From Zipacnadum sp036504235 (GTDB taxonomy: Bacteria > Armatimonadota > Zipacnadia > Zipacnadales > Zipacnadaceae): a stretch of DNA of 28,229 bases. The stretch covers positions 1-28,229 of the forward strand of contig DASXVN010000069.1 of assembly GCA_036504235.1 (NCBI GenBank). Reading direction: 5' to 3'. Under the pieces are notes generated by a model. The model was not told where the DNA came from. It did not search any database and saw only the letters and a list, made by a program, of their open reading frames with translations. The translations under genes and the position numbers were made by a program. Positions within the stretch are counted from its first letter, which is position 1. Each line of letters begins with the position of its first letter. Positions 15,485-28,229 of the stretch are shown here, piece after piece.

Positions 15485-15524
15485 CGGTGATTGCCAAGGC
15501 CGTGGGCCTTTTGGCGTGTCACCG
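15485..15524 (+). promoter_or_regulatory. Long hairpin in the rpoB leader
   Basis: CGGTGA (15485-15490) pairs with TCACCG (15519-15524), and inside it GCCAAGGCC (15493-15501) pairs with GGCCTT-tt-GGC (15505-15515) around a GTG loop. About 15 pairs in total. The run of T inside the right arm could also make the inner stem a weak pause or attenuation site. Confidence 0.45.
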
Positions 15525-15589
15525 TGGGTGGGGGGCGTTTTCGCCTGCCAGCCCCGCATACCAGCTTTCGCCAAGGAGAGCAGCCACAT

Positions 15590-18500
15590 ATGGTGGATCG
15601 AGTAGCGGTTTTGGAGCGGTTGCGCCGCAAGTATCACGAGATTCAGCCTCTGCCCAACCTAACCCAGATCCAGACCGAGTCGTATAAATGGTTCCTGGAT
15701 AAGGGCATGCATGAACTCTTTGAGCACTTCAGCCCGATAGAGGACTATACGGGTAACCTTGCCCTGGAATTCCTCGACTACCGCCTGGGTGAGCCCAAGC
15801 GGGATGAGGCGGAGTGCCGGGAAGCCGACGTCACCTATGAGGCGCCGATTTCCGCCAAGGTGCGGCTGGTCGACAAAGAGACCGGGGAGATCAAGGAAAG
15901 CGAGATCTACCTGGGCGAATTGCCGGTCATGACCGACCGGGGCACCTTTATCATCAACGGCGCCGAGCGCGTCGTCATCAGCCAGCTATCCCGCTCGCCG
16001 GGCGCGTATTTCCGGGATGCCATTGATAACTCCGGGCGCGTGCTGTTCTCCGCGCAGGTTATCCCCGCGGAGGGCGCCTGGGTGGAGATCGCCACGGCCG
16101 CCAGCGGCTCGATCGGCGTGAAGATCGGCCAGACCCGGCGGTTCCCGGTGACTACGCTCCTGCGCGCCCTGGACTGGTTCGACGAGGGCGTCGAGACCGA
16201 CGTCCCCCGCACCGGCACCAACCAGGAAATCCTGGAGTGCTTCGGCGAGCACAAGCGCCTGGAAGTCAAGGACCTCATCAAATCCTTCGCGCGCAGTGAA
16301 GAGCGGGGCATGCCCGGCGCTGAGGGCTACAACGTGTACTACTCGCTGGACTCCGTGACCGGTCCCCAGGGCGAGTCCCTGGTGGAGGCCTACGAGTACC
16401 TCAGCGAGAAGGCCGCCCGCGCCCTCAAGCAGGTCGGCCGCGTGCAGGTGCGCGTCCTCGAGGTCCCCTTCGAAATCCACATCACCCTCCAGGAGGACGA
16501 CGCGGCGACTAACCGCGAGGGTCTCCTGCGCTTCTACACCAAGATTCGGCCCGGCGACGCGGCGACCATCGAGAGCGCCGAGTCGCTGCTGAACAGCTAC
16601 TTCTTCGACATCAAGCGCTACGACCTGAGCAAGGTCGGGCGCTATAAGGTCAGCCGCAAGCTGGGCAAGGACGTGGACCTGAGCGAGCGCGCCCTGACTC
16701 GCGGCGACGCGGTGTCCATCATCAAGTACCTGCTCACCCTCGCCGACGGCGATGGCGAACTGGACGATATTGACCACTTGCAGAACAAGCGCGTGCGCGC
16801 GGTCGGCGAACTGCTGCAGGCGCAGCTCCGGACCGGCTTTTTCCGCATGGAGCGCGTGGCGCGGGAGCGGATGACCAGTCTGTCGGCGGAGGAGATCAAC
16901 CCGGCCTCGGTCGTCTCGATCAAGCCGCTGGCGGCCGCGATCAACAGCTTCTTCGGCAGCGGTCAGCTCTCGCAGTTCATGGACCAGATCAATCCGCTGG
17001 CCGAGTTGGCGCACGAGCGGCGTCTGTCCGCGCTGGGCCCCGGCGGTCTGTCCAAGCAGAGCGCCAAGCTCGAGGTCCGCGACGTTCACCATAGCCATTA
17101 CGGCCGCATCTGCCCGATTGAGACCCCCGAAGGTCCCAACGTCGGTCTGATCGGCTACCTGGCCCTGCACGCCCGGCTCAACGAGTTTGGGTTCATCGAG
17201 ACCCCCTACCGCCGCGTCAAGGACGGTAAGGTCAGCATGGACATTGACTATCTGAGCGCCGAGGAAGAGGAAAAGTACTATATCGCCAGCAGCGGAGAGA
17301 AGATCGGCGCCGACGGCCGCTTCTCGGACGCGACGGTACAGACCCGCTACCGCGGGACCTTCCCGCACATCGCGCCCAAGGAAGTCAACTACTGCGATAT
17401 CTCGCCGCGGCAGGTCTTCTCGGTCGCCACGGCCATGATTCCCTTCCTGGAGCACAATGACGCGGTCCGCGCCCTGGCCGGCTCGAACATGCAGCGCCAG
17501 GCCGTTCCGCTGCTGATTACCCGGCAGCCCTTCGTGAGCAGCGGTCTGGAGCGGTCCACCGCGATTGACTCTAAGGCCGTGATCGTCGCCTCTCATGACG
17601 GCGAGGTCCTGGAGGCCGACGCGGACCACATCAAGATGCTGTACGAAGGCGTAGGCGAGAAGACCTACCGCATCAAGAAGTTCGTGCGGACCAACATGGG
17701 CACTTGCGCCAACGAGCATCCCAAGGTGACGCCCGGCCAGAAACTCAAGGCCGGCGACACCCTGATTGACGGGTGCGCCTCGCAAAACGGCGAGTTGGCG
17801 CTCGGCAAGAACCTGCTGGTCTGCTTCCTGCCCTTTGAGGGCTACAACTACGAAGACGCGGTGCTCATCAGCGAGCGCGTGGTGCGCGACGATGAACTGA
17901 CCTCCGTCCATATCGAGCGCTATGAGTGCGAGGCGCGGGACACGAAGCTGGGGCCCGAGGAAATCACCCGCGACATTCCTAACGTCGGCGAGGACGCGCT
18001 GCGCCAACTCGATGACCTGGGCGTCGTCCGGGTCGGCGCGGAGGTCGGCGCCGAGGACATCCTGGTCGGCAAGGTCGCTCCCAAGGGACGCTCCGAACTG
18101 ACCGCGGAAGAGAAGCTGGTTATCGCTATCTTCGGTAAGAAAGCCGAGGAAATGCGCGACGTGTCGCTGCGGGTGCCGCACGGGCAGAAGGGCATCGTCA
18201 TCGGGACGAAGACCTTCTCGCGCTTCAAGTACCTCTGCAAGGAGTGCGGCGCCGAGTTCGGCTACGGCAAGGCGCCCGAGCATCACGAGTGCGAGCGCTG
18301 CGGGGGGACCCTCAAGACCCTGCCGCCCGACGAACTTAAGCCCGGAGTCAACCAGATGGTGCGGGTGTTCGTGGCCCAGCGCCGGAAGGTCACGGTGGGC
18401 GACAAGCTCACCGGTCGCCACGGAAACAAGGGCGTTATCTCGCGGATCATGCCCATGGAAGACATGCCCTTCCTGGCGGACGGCACGCCGATTGACGTGT

Positions 18501-19402
18501 GCCTCAACCCGCTGGGCGTGCCCTCCCGGATGAATATCGGCCAGATCATGGAAGTGCATCTGGGCTGGATCGCCAACTACCTGGGCGAGCGGTTTGAGAC
18601 TCCGGTCTTCAACAGCCTCTCCGCCGAGGAGATCCGCCGGGGCATGGAACTGGTGGCCGAGGAGATGAAGCTGCGGGCGCTGCGCGAGTACGCCGGCAGC
18701 CACCTGGCCGAGATCCTCGAGGAAGGTCAGGTCAACCTGAACGCCTACGAGGATCAGGGCCGGCTCCGCGAGCAGCTCATCACGCGGCTCATGACCCTGC
18801 CGGAAGAGGACCTGTCCGCCAAGGCCGAGTGGCTGGCCGTGGACGAGAAGACCTGGGCCGGGCTGAAAGACGCGCAGGCCCGGGCCGAGGCGCTGGTCAA
18901 CGTGGTCGAGGTCAACTCGCTGCAGAAGGCGCAGTACGACCCGGAGACGGGCCGCGCCACGCTGCACGATGGCCGCACCGGCGAGCCCTTCAACCAGCAG
19001 GTCGCGATCGGGTTCATGTACATCCTCAAGCTGCACCATTTGGCGGAGGACAAGATCCACGCCCGCTGCACCGGGCCCTACTCGCTGATCACCCAGCAGC
19101 CGCTGGGCGGTAAGGCGCAGATGGGCGGACAGCGCTTCGGAGAGATGGAGGTCTGGGCGCTGGAGGCTTACGGCGCCGCCTACACCCTGCAGGAGATGCT
19201 GACGATCAAGTCAGACGATGTGCAGGGCCGGGTCTCGACCTACGAGTCCATCGTGAAGAGCGAGAACATCCAGGCGCCGGGCATCCCCGAGTCCTTCAAG
19301 ATTCTGGTGCGGGAGATGCAGAGCCTGGCCCTCTCGGTCGAGGTAGAGGGGCGCGACGGCCAGCCGTTGGACCTCAACAGCGATACGGACGGCTACCGGT
19401 AG
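15590..19402 (+). CDS. rpoB: DNA-directed RNA polymerase subunit beta
   Basis: A 1270-residue core subunit that forms half of the polymerase catalytic cleft. Recognisable parts: the N-terminal lobe (LPNLTQIQTESYKWFLDKG), the rifampicin pocket (FFGSGQLSQFMDQINPLAEL from residue 454), SKQSAKLEVRDVHHSHYGRI, CPIETPEGPNVGLIGYLALH, GDKLTGRHGNKGVISRI and the C-terminal GGKAQMGGQRFGEMEVWALE. Within the rifampicin pocket, the residues matching E. coli Asp516, His526 and Ser531 are conserved, but Asn518 is Ile467 and Ser522 is Ala471. Between a segment ending TFSRFKYL and LKPGVNQMVRVFV there is an extra four-cysteine insert (Cys883, 886, 901, 904). The ATG at 15590 has AAGGAG 11 nt upstream; a 33-codon in-frame extension runs through the leader hairpin. 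rpoC follows after 90 nt. Confidence 0.98.
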   Translation: MVDRVAVLERLRRKYHEIQPLPNLTQIQTESYKWFLDKGMHELFEHFSPIEDYTGNLALEFLDYRLGEPKRDEAECREADVTYEAPISAKVRLVDKETGEIKESEIYLGELPVMTDRGTFIINGAERVVISQLSRSPGAYFRDAIDNSGRVLFSAQVIPAEGAWVEIATAASGSIGVKIGQTRRFPVTTLLRALDWFDEGVETDVPRTGTNQEILECFGEHKRLEVKDLIKSFARSEERGMPGAEGYNVYYSLDSVTGPQGESLVEAYEYLSEKAARALKQVGRVQVRVLEVPFEIHITLQEDDAATNREGLLRFYTKIRPGDAATIESAESLLNSYFFDIKRYDLSKVGRYKVSRKLGKDVDLSERALTRGDAVSIIKYLLTLADGDGELDDIDHLQNKRVRAVGELLQAQLRTGFFRMERVARERMTSLSAEEINPASVVSIKPLAAAINSFFGSGQLSQFMDQINPLAELAHERRLSALGPGGLSKQSAKLEVRDVHHSHYGRICPIETPEGPNVGLIGYLALHARLNEFGFIETPYRRVKDGKVSMDIDYLSAEEEEKYYIASSGEKIGADGRFSDATVQTRYRGTFPHIAPKEVNYCDISPRQVFSVATAMIPFLEHNDAVRALAGSNMQRQAVPLLITRQPFVSSGLERSTAIDSKAVIVASHDGEVLEADADHIKMLYEGVGEKTYRIKKFVRTNMGTCANEHPKVTPGQKLKAGDTLIDGCASQNGELALGKNLLVCFLPFEGYNYEDAVLISERVVRDDELTSVHIERYECEARDTKLGPEEITRDIPNVGEDALRQLDDLGVVRVGAEVGAEDILVGKVAPKGRSELTAEEKLVIAIFGKKAEEMRDVSLRVPHGQKGIVIGTKTFSRFKYLCKECGAEFGYGKAPEHHECERCGGTLKTLPPDELKPGVNQMVRVFVAQRRKVTVGDKLTGRHGNKGVISRIMPMEDMPFLADGTPIDVCLNPLGVPSRMNIGQIMEVHLGWIANYLGERFETPVFNSLSAEEIRRGMELVAEEMKLRALREYAGSHLAEILEEGQVNLNAYEDQGRLREQLITRLMTLPEEDLSAKAEWLAVDEKTWAGLKDAQARAEALVNVVEVNSLQKAQYDPETGRATLHDGRTGEPFNQQVAIGFMYILKLHHLAEDKIHARCTGPYSLITQQPLGGKAQMGGQRFGEMEVWALEAYGAAYTLQEMLTIKSDDVQGRVSTYESIVKSENIQAPGIPESFKILVREMQSLALSVEVEGRDGQPLDLNSDTDGYR

Positions 19403-19419
19403 CGCAGCTAGTGAATCAG

Positions 19420-19447
19420 GCGGAGGGACCCCGCGGGGTCTCTCCGC
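19420..19447 (+). promoter_or_regulatory. Stable hairpin between rpoB and rpoC
   Basis: GCGGAGGGACCCC pairs with GGGGTCTCTCCGC around GC (12 Watson-Crick pairs and one G-U). No T-run follows directly, so it is more likely an RNA-processing or stability element than a terminator. Confidence 0.5.
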
Positions 19448-19492
19448 TCCTATAGATTTTCTCCTGATGACGGCCTTTTGGAGGCGAGTGCG

Positions 19493-24169
<4,677 letters not shown>

Positions 24170-24190
24170 CGTTTCGCCGGTCAAATAAGG

Positions 24191-24217
24191 AAAAATCCCC
24201 CTCTTTAGCGGGGTTTC
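24191..24217 (+). terminator. Terminator-like hairpin after rpoC
   Basis: AAAA-t-CCCC pairs with GGGG-TTT around a 9-nt loop (CCCC at 24197-24200, GGGG at 24210-24213), 22 nt past the rpoC stop. The T-run is short, so read-through into the next unit is possible. Confidence 0.5.
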
Positions 24218-24219
24218 CC

Positions 24220-24249
24220 TTGACAAGTGACCGGTCGGACCGCTATAAT
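24220..24249 (+). promoter_or_regulatory. Consensus sigma-70 promoter upstream of rpsL
   Basis: TTGACA (24220-24225) and TATAAT (24244-24249) are perfect consensus boxes 18 bp apart, placed 3 nt after the preceding hairpin's T-run. Initiation is expected near 24256. This should be one of the strongest promoters in the window. Confidence 0.85.
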
Positions 24250-24255
24250 CACCAA

Positions 24256-24499
24256 GCTTTCCGCTAAGCGCAGATGCATTAGCCATCTGGCGAACTGGCG
24301 GAGGCGTACAATATGTGGGCGGGTGGGGTTGGATTCTTATCGGGCTTGCCAACGCATCAAGCGAGACCGGTTATCCGCAGCCAAGGGGGCAGAAGCAGAA
24401 ACACAAAGACCACGTGTTTACACGGGGTTGCAGCTTCGCCATTTGAAGACGTAGTCTCCTAGGGGCCCCTCCCTGCATTGATACCGAGGGGCCCTTTTT
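24256..24499 (+). ncRNA. Candidate structured leader or small RNA upstream of rpsL
   Basis: About 244 nt lie between the consensus promoter and a strong intrinsic terminator. Helices visible: CCGC/GCGG (24261-24264, 24298-24301) enclosing CAGATG/CATCTG (24271-24276, 24284-24289); GTTGG/CCAAC (24328-24332, 24349-24353), competing with GCTTG/CAAGC (24344-24348, 24358-24362); and GAAGC/GCTTC (24392-24396, 24433-24437) enclosing AAACAC/GTGTTT (24399-24404, 24414-24419). GGGTGGGG (24321-24328) could pair at seven of eight positions with CCCCTCCC (24466-24473), which would break the terminator stem. It does not match any RNA family I recognise. Either an attenuator leader of the str operon or an independent RNA. 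Confidence 0.55.
24463..24499 (+). terminator. Strong intrinsic terminator before rpsL
   Basis: GGGCCCCTC (24463-24471) pairs perfectly with GAGGGGCCC (24486-24494) around a 14-nt loop, followed by TTTTT. It lies 70 nt upstream of the rpsL start, downstream of the consensus promoter. Confidence 0.85.
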
Positions 24500-24569
24500 C
24501 GTCTCTAGAAATCGCCGGCCCGTCAGAGGCCGTAATCGGGAATTAGCCGAGGAACGCAGGAGGAACAGC

Positions 24570-24983
24570 GTGCCGACCATCAATCAGCTGGTCCGTAAGG
24601 GCCGCGCCAAGAAAGAAAAGAAAATGAAGACCCCCGCGCTGAAGGTGGCGTGGAACGCCCTGAAGCGCAAGGGTAAGATGGTGGACGGCGCCCCGCAGCG
24701 GCGCGGCGTTTGCACCCGCGTGTGGGCGCAGACCCCCAAGAAGCCGAACTCGGCTCTGCGCAAGTGCGCTCGTGTGCGGATGTTCAACCGGCAGGAAGTC
24801 ACTGCCTACATCCCGGGCGAAGGCCACAACCTGGCCGAGCACTCGATCGTTCTGGTCCGCGGCGGCCGCGTCAAGGACCTCAACTCCGTTAAGTATCACG
24901 TGGTCCGCGGCACGCTCGACACTTCGGGTGTGGAAGGCCGCAAGACCTCCCGCTCGAAGTACGGGACGAAGAAGGGCCGCTAG
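24570..24983 (+). CDS. rpsL: 30S ribosomal protein S12
   Basis: A 137-residue decoding-centre protein. It opens with MPTINQLVRKGR and contains APQRRGVCTRV, TPKKPNSALRKCARVRMF, TAYIPGEGHNLAEHSIVLV and RGGRVKDL, ending in SRSKYGTKKGR. The lysines of TPKKPNS and RVKDL, where streptomycin-resistance changes usually occur, are unaltered. A stretch of about a dozen residues between KTPALK and APQRRG makes it the long S12 form, as in Bacillus, not the short E. coli form. The start is GTG at 24570 with AGGAGG 6 nt upstream. It opens the ribosomal part of the str operon and is expected to be read from the consensus promoter through the leader described upstream. Confidence 0.98.
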   Translation: MPTINQLVRKGRAKKEKKMKTPALKVAWNALKRKGKMVDGAPQRRGVCTRVWAQTPKKPNSALRKCARVRMFNRQEVTAYIPGEGHNLAEHSIVLVRGGRVKDLNSVKYHVVRGTLDTSGVEGRKTSRSKYGTKKGR

Positions 24984-24996
24984 TAGAGTAATCGGG

Positions 24997-25016
24997 GCGC
25001 CCCCGGGCGCTCTTGT
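24997..25016 (+). promoter_or_regulatory. GC hairpin in the rpsL-rpsG spacer
   Basis: GCGCC-cccg-GGCGC followed by TCTTGT, 13 nt past the rpsL stop. It is a weak terminator or a structure that tunes rpsG; a homologous spacer in E. coli binds S7, but no equivalent motif could be identified. Confidence 0.35.
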
Positions 25017-25094
25017 TGGATAGAATATCACGGCGAGCCGGAAGGCCCGTCGTACCGGCGTGCAAGCCGGAACCATGAATGAGGTGCGAGTCAG

Positions 25095-25565
25095 ATGCCG
25101 AGAAAGGGAGAAGCCCCACGCCGGAAGATCACGCCGGACCCGGTCTTTAACAGCCGGGTAGTGGCGGGGTTCATCAACTACATGATGAAGGGCGGCAAGA
25201 AGGGCACCGCCGAGCGCATCTTCTACGGCGCCCTGGAGTTGGTGGAGCAGCGCACGGAGCGTAACCCGATTGAGGTTTTCCAGCGGGCCATGTCCAACCT
25301 GACCCCGGAGCTGGAGGTGCGCCCCCGCCGCGTCGGCGGAGCCACCTACCAAGTTCCGATGGAGGTCACGGCGCGGCGGAAGTTTATGCTTCCGGTACGC
25401 TGGATGGTGCGGGCGGCACGAGCGCGCAACGAGCGGACCATGATTGAGCGCCTGGCGGGCGAGATCGTGGATGCGGCGAACCGAGAGGGAGTCGCCATGC
25501 GGCGTCGGGACGACGTCCATCGCATGGCTGAGTCCAACAAGGCTTACGCGCACTACCGCTTCTAG
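25095..25565 (+). CDS. rpsG: 30S ribosomal protein S7
   Basis: A 156-residue primary binding protein for the 3' domain of 16S rRNA that helps form the head and exit site of the small subunit. Typical segments: MPRKGEAPRRKITPDPVFNS, VVAGFINYMMKGGKKGTAER, NPIEVFQRAMSNLTPELEVR, RRVGGATYQVPMEV, RWMVRAARARNERTM, and the end MAESNKAYAHYRF. Length equals the usual S7 length. GAGGTG lies about 9 nt before the ATG. It follows rpsL after 111 nt and precedes fusA by 60 nt, the standard str order. In other bacteria S7 acts as translational repressor of this operon; whether that holds here is not shown. Confidence 0.98.
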   Translation: MPRKGEAPRRKITPDPVFNSRVVAGFINYMMKGGKKGTAERIFYGALELVEQRTERNPIEVFQRAMSNLTPELEVRPRRVGGATYQVPMEVTARRKFMLPVRWMVRAARARNERTMIERLAGEIVDAANREGVAMRRRDDVHRMAESNKAYAHYRF

Positions 25566-25625
25566 GCAGCACGCTTAAAGCAGACTCCACCTTGACAACT
25601 TAGACGATTTGAGGCAGTGGGAAGA

Positions 25626-27695
25626 ATGGCCGCGACTATCGATCTGGAAAAAACTAGGAATATTGGGCTGGCGGCGCACATCGACGCGGGCAAGACGACC
25701 ACCACGGAACGAATGCTGTTCTACACCGGTCGCGTACACCGTATCGGTGAGGTCGACCAGGGCAGCGCCACCATGGACTGGATGCCGCAGGAAATGGAGC
25801 GGGGTATCACGATTACCTCCGCCGCCACGACCTGCGAGTGGCGGGACCACCGTATCAACATCATTGATACGCCCGGACACGTAGACTTCACCGCCGAGGT
25901 CGAGCGCTCCCTGCGCGTACTGGATGGCCTGATTCTGGTCATGTGCGCGGTCGGGGGAGTGCAGCCGCAGACCGAGACGGTATGGCGCCAGGCGGACAAG
26001 TACAAGATCCCGCGCCTCGTGTTCATTAATAAGCTGGACCGGCTGGGCGCCGACTTCCATGACGTGCTGCATCAGATGCGCAGCCGCCTGGGGGCCCCGG
26101 TGCTGGCGGTACAGATTCCGATCATGGCCGATGATCGCTTTGAGGGCGTCATTGACCTGGTGAAGATGCAAGCCCTGCGCTGGACCGACGAGCGCGGGGA
26201 AGACATGGAGTACTTTGACATCCCGGACTCAATGGCAGCCATTGCCGAGTTGTTCCGCGAGCACCTGCTGGTGAGCGTGGCCGACGAGGATCCCGTGCTG
26301 GCCGACAAGTACCTGGCCGGCGAGACGCTGACCATCGAAGAGATCAATCACGGCCTGCGCGAAGGCACGACGCGCGGCGACTTCGTCCCGGTAGTCTGCG
26401 GTACCTCGCTGAAGAATCGGGGCATCCAGACGCTGCTGGACGCGGTCGTTGACTACCTGCCCTCGCCGCTGGACGTGGCGGAGGTCTCGGGGATTAATCC
26501 GAAGACCGACGAGGAAGAGATTCGAAAGCCGGACGCTTCGGACCCCTTCTGCGCCGTGGTCTTCAAGGTCATGACCGATTCCTTCGTGGGGCAGCTCTGC
26601 TTCCTGCGAGTGTACTCGGGCTCGATCGAGAAGGGCAAAACAATCTACAACGCGTCCACCGGCAAGCGCGAGCGTCTCTCTCGCCTGCTGCGGATGCATG
26701 CCAACCGGCGCGAAGATGTAGACAGCATCTCGGCCGGAGATATCGTCGCCGCGGTGGGCCTGAGCGGCTCCACCACCGGGGATACGCTGTGTGATCCGTC
26801 CCATCCGATCATGATGGAGAAGATCACCTTCCCCCGGCCGGTCATCGAGATGGCTATCGAGGCCAAGACCAAGGCCGACGAGGAGAAGCTGGTGGACTCG
26901 CTGGTGCGCATCGCCTCTGAGGACCCCACCTTCAAGGTGAGAACCGACACGCAGACCGGTCAGCAGATCGTCGCCGGTATGGGCGAGTTGCACCTGGAGA
27001 TCATCCGGGACCGGTTGGAGCGCGAATTTGGCGTCAACCCGAACCTGGGCAAGCCGCAGGTCTCCTACAAAGAGACCATTCAGGTGGCGGCGGAAGCCGA
27101 CGGGCGTCACGTCAAGCAGACTGGTGGCCGCGGCCAGTTCGCGCATGTTAAGTTCCGGCTGGAGCCGGCCCCCGAGGTGGAGGGCATCGTCTTCGAGTCG
27201 AAGATCAAGGGCGGCGTGATCTCCAAGGACTACATTCCGGCCGTCGAGGCCGGGGCCCGCGAGGCGTCCCAATCGGGTACGCTGGGCGGCTATCAGGTAG
27301 AGGGCGTGCGCGTCATCCTGCTGGACGGTTCCGAGCACGACGTGGACTCCAGCGAAATGGCATTCAAGATCGCGGGCACCATCGGTTTCCGCGAGGCCTA
27401 CGCCAAAGCCAAGCCGGTTCTGCTCGAGCCGATCATGGCGGTGGAGGTCATCACGCCGGAGGACTACATGGGTGAGGTCGTCAACGACCTGACCAGCCGG
27501 CGCGGGGACATCGTGAATATCAGCATCGGCAGCGGTAACACCCAGGTCATCGAAGCCCTGGTGCCGCTGGCCAGCATGTTCGGGTATTCGACAGGACTGC
27601 GTAACTTGAGTCAGGGACGAGCAATTTACAGCATGCACCCGGACCGCTATCAGCCGGTTTCGGCCGCGACAGCCGCGGGTCACGCTAAAACGTAA
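25626..27695 (+). CDS. fusA: Elongation factor G
   Basis: A 689-residue GTPase that drives translocation and, with RRF, ribosome recycling. G-domain motifs are intact: AHIDAGKTTTTERMLFYTGR, QEMERGITITSAATTC, DTPGHVDFTAEVERSLRVLD, and FINKLDRLGADF with normal NKLD. Later parts include PFCAVVFKVMTDSFVGQLCF (domain II), FPRPVIEMAIEAKTKADEEK (domain III), QTGGRGQFAHVKF, GVISKDYIPAVEAGAREA (domain IV) and EVVNDLTSRRGDIVNI plus PLASMFGYSTGLRNLSQGRA (domain V). The ATG at 25626 fits the family start, with GGGA a few bases upstream; a GTG at 25617 would add three residues. Co-transcribed with rpsG and probably tuf, which begins 66 nt downstream. Confidence 0.98.
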   Translation: MAATIDLEKTRNIGLAAHIDAGKTTTTERMLFYTGRVHRIGEVDQGSATMDWMPQEMERGITITSAATTCEWRDHRINIIDTPGHVDFTAEVERSLRVLDGLILVMCAVGGVQPQTETVWRQADKYKIPRLVFINKLDRLGADFHDVLHQMRSRLGAPVLAVQIPIMADDRFEGVIDLVKMQALRWTDERGEDMEYFDIPDSMAAIAELFREHLLVSVADEDPVLADKYLAGETLTIEEINHGLREGTTRGDFVPVVCGTSLKNRGIQTLLDAVVDYLPSPLDVAEVSGINPKTDEEEIRKPDASDPFCAVVFKVMTDSFVGQLCFLRVYSGSIEKGKTIYNASTGKRERLSRLLRMHANRREDVDSISAGDIVAAVGLSGSTTGDTLCDPSHPIMMEKITFPRPVIEMAIEAKTKADEEKLVDSLVRIASEDPTFKVRTDTQTGQQIVAGMGELHLEIIRDRLEREFGVNPNLGKPQVSYKETIQVAAEADGRHVKQTGGRGQFAHVKFRLEPAPEVEGIVFESKIKGGVISKDYIPAVEAGAREASQSGTLGGYQVEGVRVILLDGSEHDVDSSEMAFKIAGTIGFREAYAKAKPVLLEPIMAVEVITPEDYMGEVVNDLTSRRGDIVNISIGSGNTQVIEALVPLASMFGYSTGLRNLSQGRAIYSMHPDRYQPVSAATAAGHAKT

Positions 27696-27761
27696 TCGAC
27701 AGAAATTGAGACTAGACCGGGCGGCACGCGCCGCGCTAACGGCAGGAGGAGAGACCCGCAC

Positions 27762-28229
27762 ATGGCCAAGCAGAAGTTTGAACGAACTAAGCCGCACGTG
27801 AACATCGGGACGATTGGGCACGTGGATCACGGCAAAACGACGCTGACCTCGGCGATCACCAGGTGCTTGGCGACGTCGAGCGACGGGGTGGCCAAGGTCG
27901 TAGAGTTCGACCAGATTGACTCGGCGCCCGAAGAGCGCGAGCGCGGCATAACCATCGCGATTGCGCACGTGGAGTACGAGACGAAGAAGCGGCATTACGC
28001 CCACGTGGACTGCCCGGGGCACGCCGACTATATCAAGAACATGATCACCGGGGCGGCGCAGATGGACGGCGCGATCCTGGTCGTGGCGGCCTCCGACGGC
28101 CCCAAGCCCCAGACCCGGGAGCACATCCTGCTGGCCCGCCAGGTCAACGTACCGGCGCTGGTCGTCTTCCTCAACAAGGTCGACGAGATGGATGACCCGG
28201 AGCTGCTGGAGCTGGTGGAGTTGGAGCTG
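27762..28229 (+). CDS. tuf: Elongation factor Tu, 5' part
   Basis: The first 156 codons of EF-Tu, open at the window edge. It delivers aminoacyl-tRNA to the ribosome. The N-terminus is MAKQKFERTKPHVNIGTIGH, with P-loop GHVDHGKT, switch I APEERERGITIAIAHVEYET, switch II DCPGHADYIKNMITGAAQMD and FLNKVDEMDDPELLELVEL (NKxD). GITIAIAHVEYET and ADYIKNM resemble actinobacterial EF-Tu more than the E. coli form. DGPKPQTREH has Lys where Met is usual. AGGAGG lies 12 nt before the ATG. A small hairpin, GCGGC-acgc-GCCGC (27721-27734), lies in the spacer after fusA. Confidence 0.97.
   Translation, partial: MAKQKFERTKPHVNIGTIGHVDHGKTTLTSAITRCLATSSDGVAKVVEFDQIDSAPEERERGITIAIAHVEYETKKRHYAHVDCPGHADYIKNMITGAAQMDGAILVVAASDGPKPQTREHILLARQVNVPALVVFLNKVDEMDDPELLELVELEL

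Larger units (their letters stand above)
14821..15589. other. Divergent lepA/rpoB control region with repeats
   Basis: No gene is supported in these 769 bp. The ends carry a lepA promoter and an rpoB promoter with leader. The middle (about 14940-15300) is a mosaic of hairpin modules: 14981-15007, 15048-15084, 15109-15150, 15184-15213 and 15241-15289, joined by AACGGC-type runs. No L10-type leader or rplJ/rplL gene precedes rpoB. Confidence 0.7.
24170..24569. other. rpoC-rpsL spacer holding terminator, promoter and structured transcript
   Basis: No protein gene is supported in these 400 bp. In order: a terminator-like hairpin after rpoC, a consensus promoter, about 210 nt of structured sequence, a strong intrinsic terminator, and 70 nt of plain sequence leading to the rpsL ribosome-binding site. 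No second promoter is visible after the terminator. Confidence 0.75.

Overview
The window is a GC-rich bacterial chromosome segment. Its right half is a conserved informational cluster, rpoB-rpoC-rpsL-rpsG-fusA-tuf, with tuf cut by the window edge. Its left half is a looser set of metabolic, transport and accessory genes separated by repeat-filled spacers. No rRNA, tRNA, CRISPR array or transposase gene was found. High GC, a secreted copper-amine-oxidase-N-like protein, two divergent URO-D-family proteins, a long S12 and many palindromic intergenic repeats fit a deep-branching Terrabacteria lineage such as Armatimonadota or Chloroflexota. That placement is a low-confidence inference, not a sequence match.

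Layout. 1-2046: a small secreted protein and a URO-D-like protein, both on +. 2047-2431: repeats, including a 130-bp foldback element. 2432-4352: an AraC/GyrI-like regulator followed 4 nt later by queA. 4353-4660: an AT-rich hairpin cluster, then a second foldback element. 8612-4661 on the minus strand: a sugar ABC transporter (two-domain ATPase, permease, lipoprotein binding protein), with 97-bp direct repeats between permease and binding protein. 10341-9262 on minus: a second URO-D-like protein, divergent from a beta-carbonic-anhydrase-like gene (10490-11260, +) and a membrane-anchored EEP-family hydrolase (11290-12345, +). 12941-12305 on minus: a mntA-hepT toxin-antitoxin pair lying downstream of lepA (14820-13012, minus). 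14821-15589: a divergent control region with repeats, a lepA promoter and an rpoB promoter with a hairpin leader. 15590-28229: rpoB, rpoC, a consensus promoter with a structured terminator-ended leader, rpsL, rpsG, fusA and the start of tuf.

Functionally, the right side makes the two large RNA polymerase subunits, two decoding-site ribosomal proteins and the two main elongation factors; lepA adds a third translational GTPase. The clearest unusual points are: (1) a roughly 244-nt unit between rpoC and rpsL with a perfect TTGACA-18-TATAAT promoter, several helices and a strong intrinsic terminator placed before rpsL, which looks like an attenuator leader or a small RNA; (2) extra four-cysteine zinc-ribbon-like inserts in both RpoB and RpoC; (3) an intergenic repeat system built from recurring palindromic modules, including two foldback elements with nested inverted repeats.
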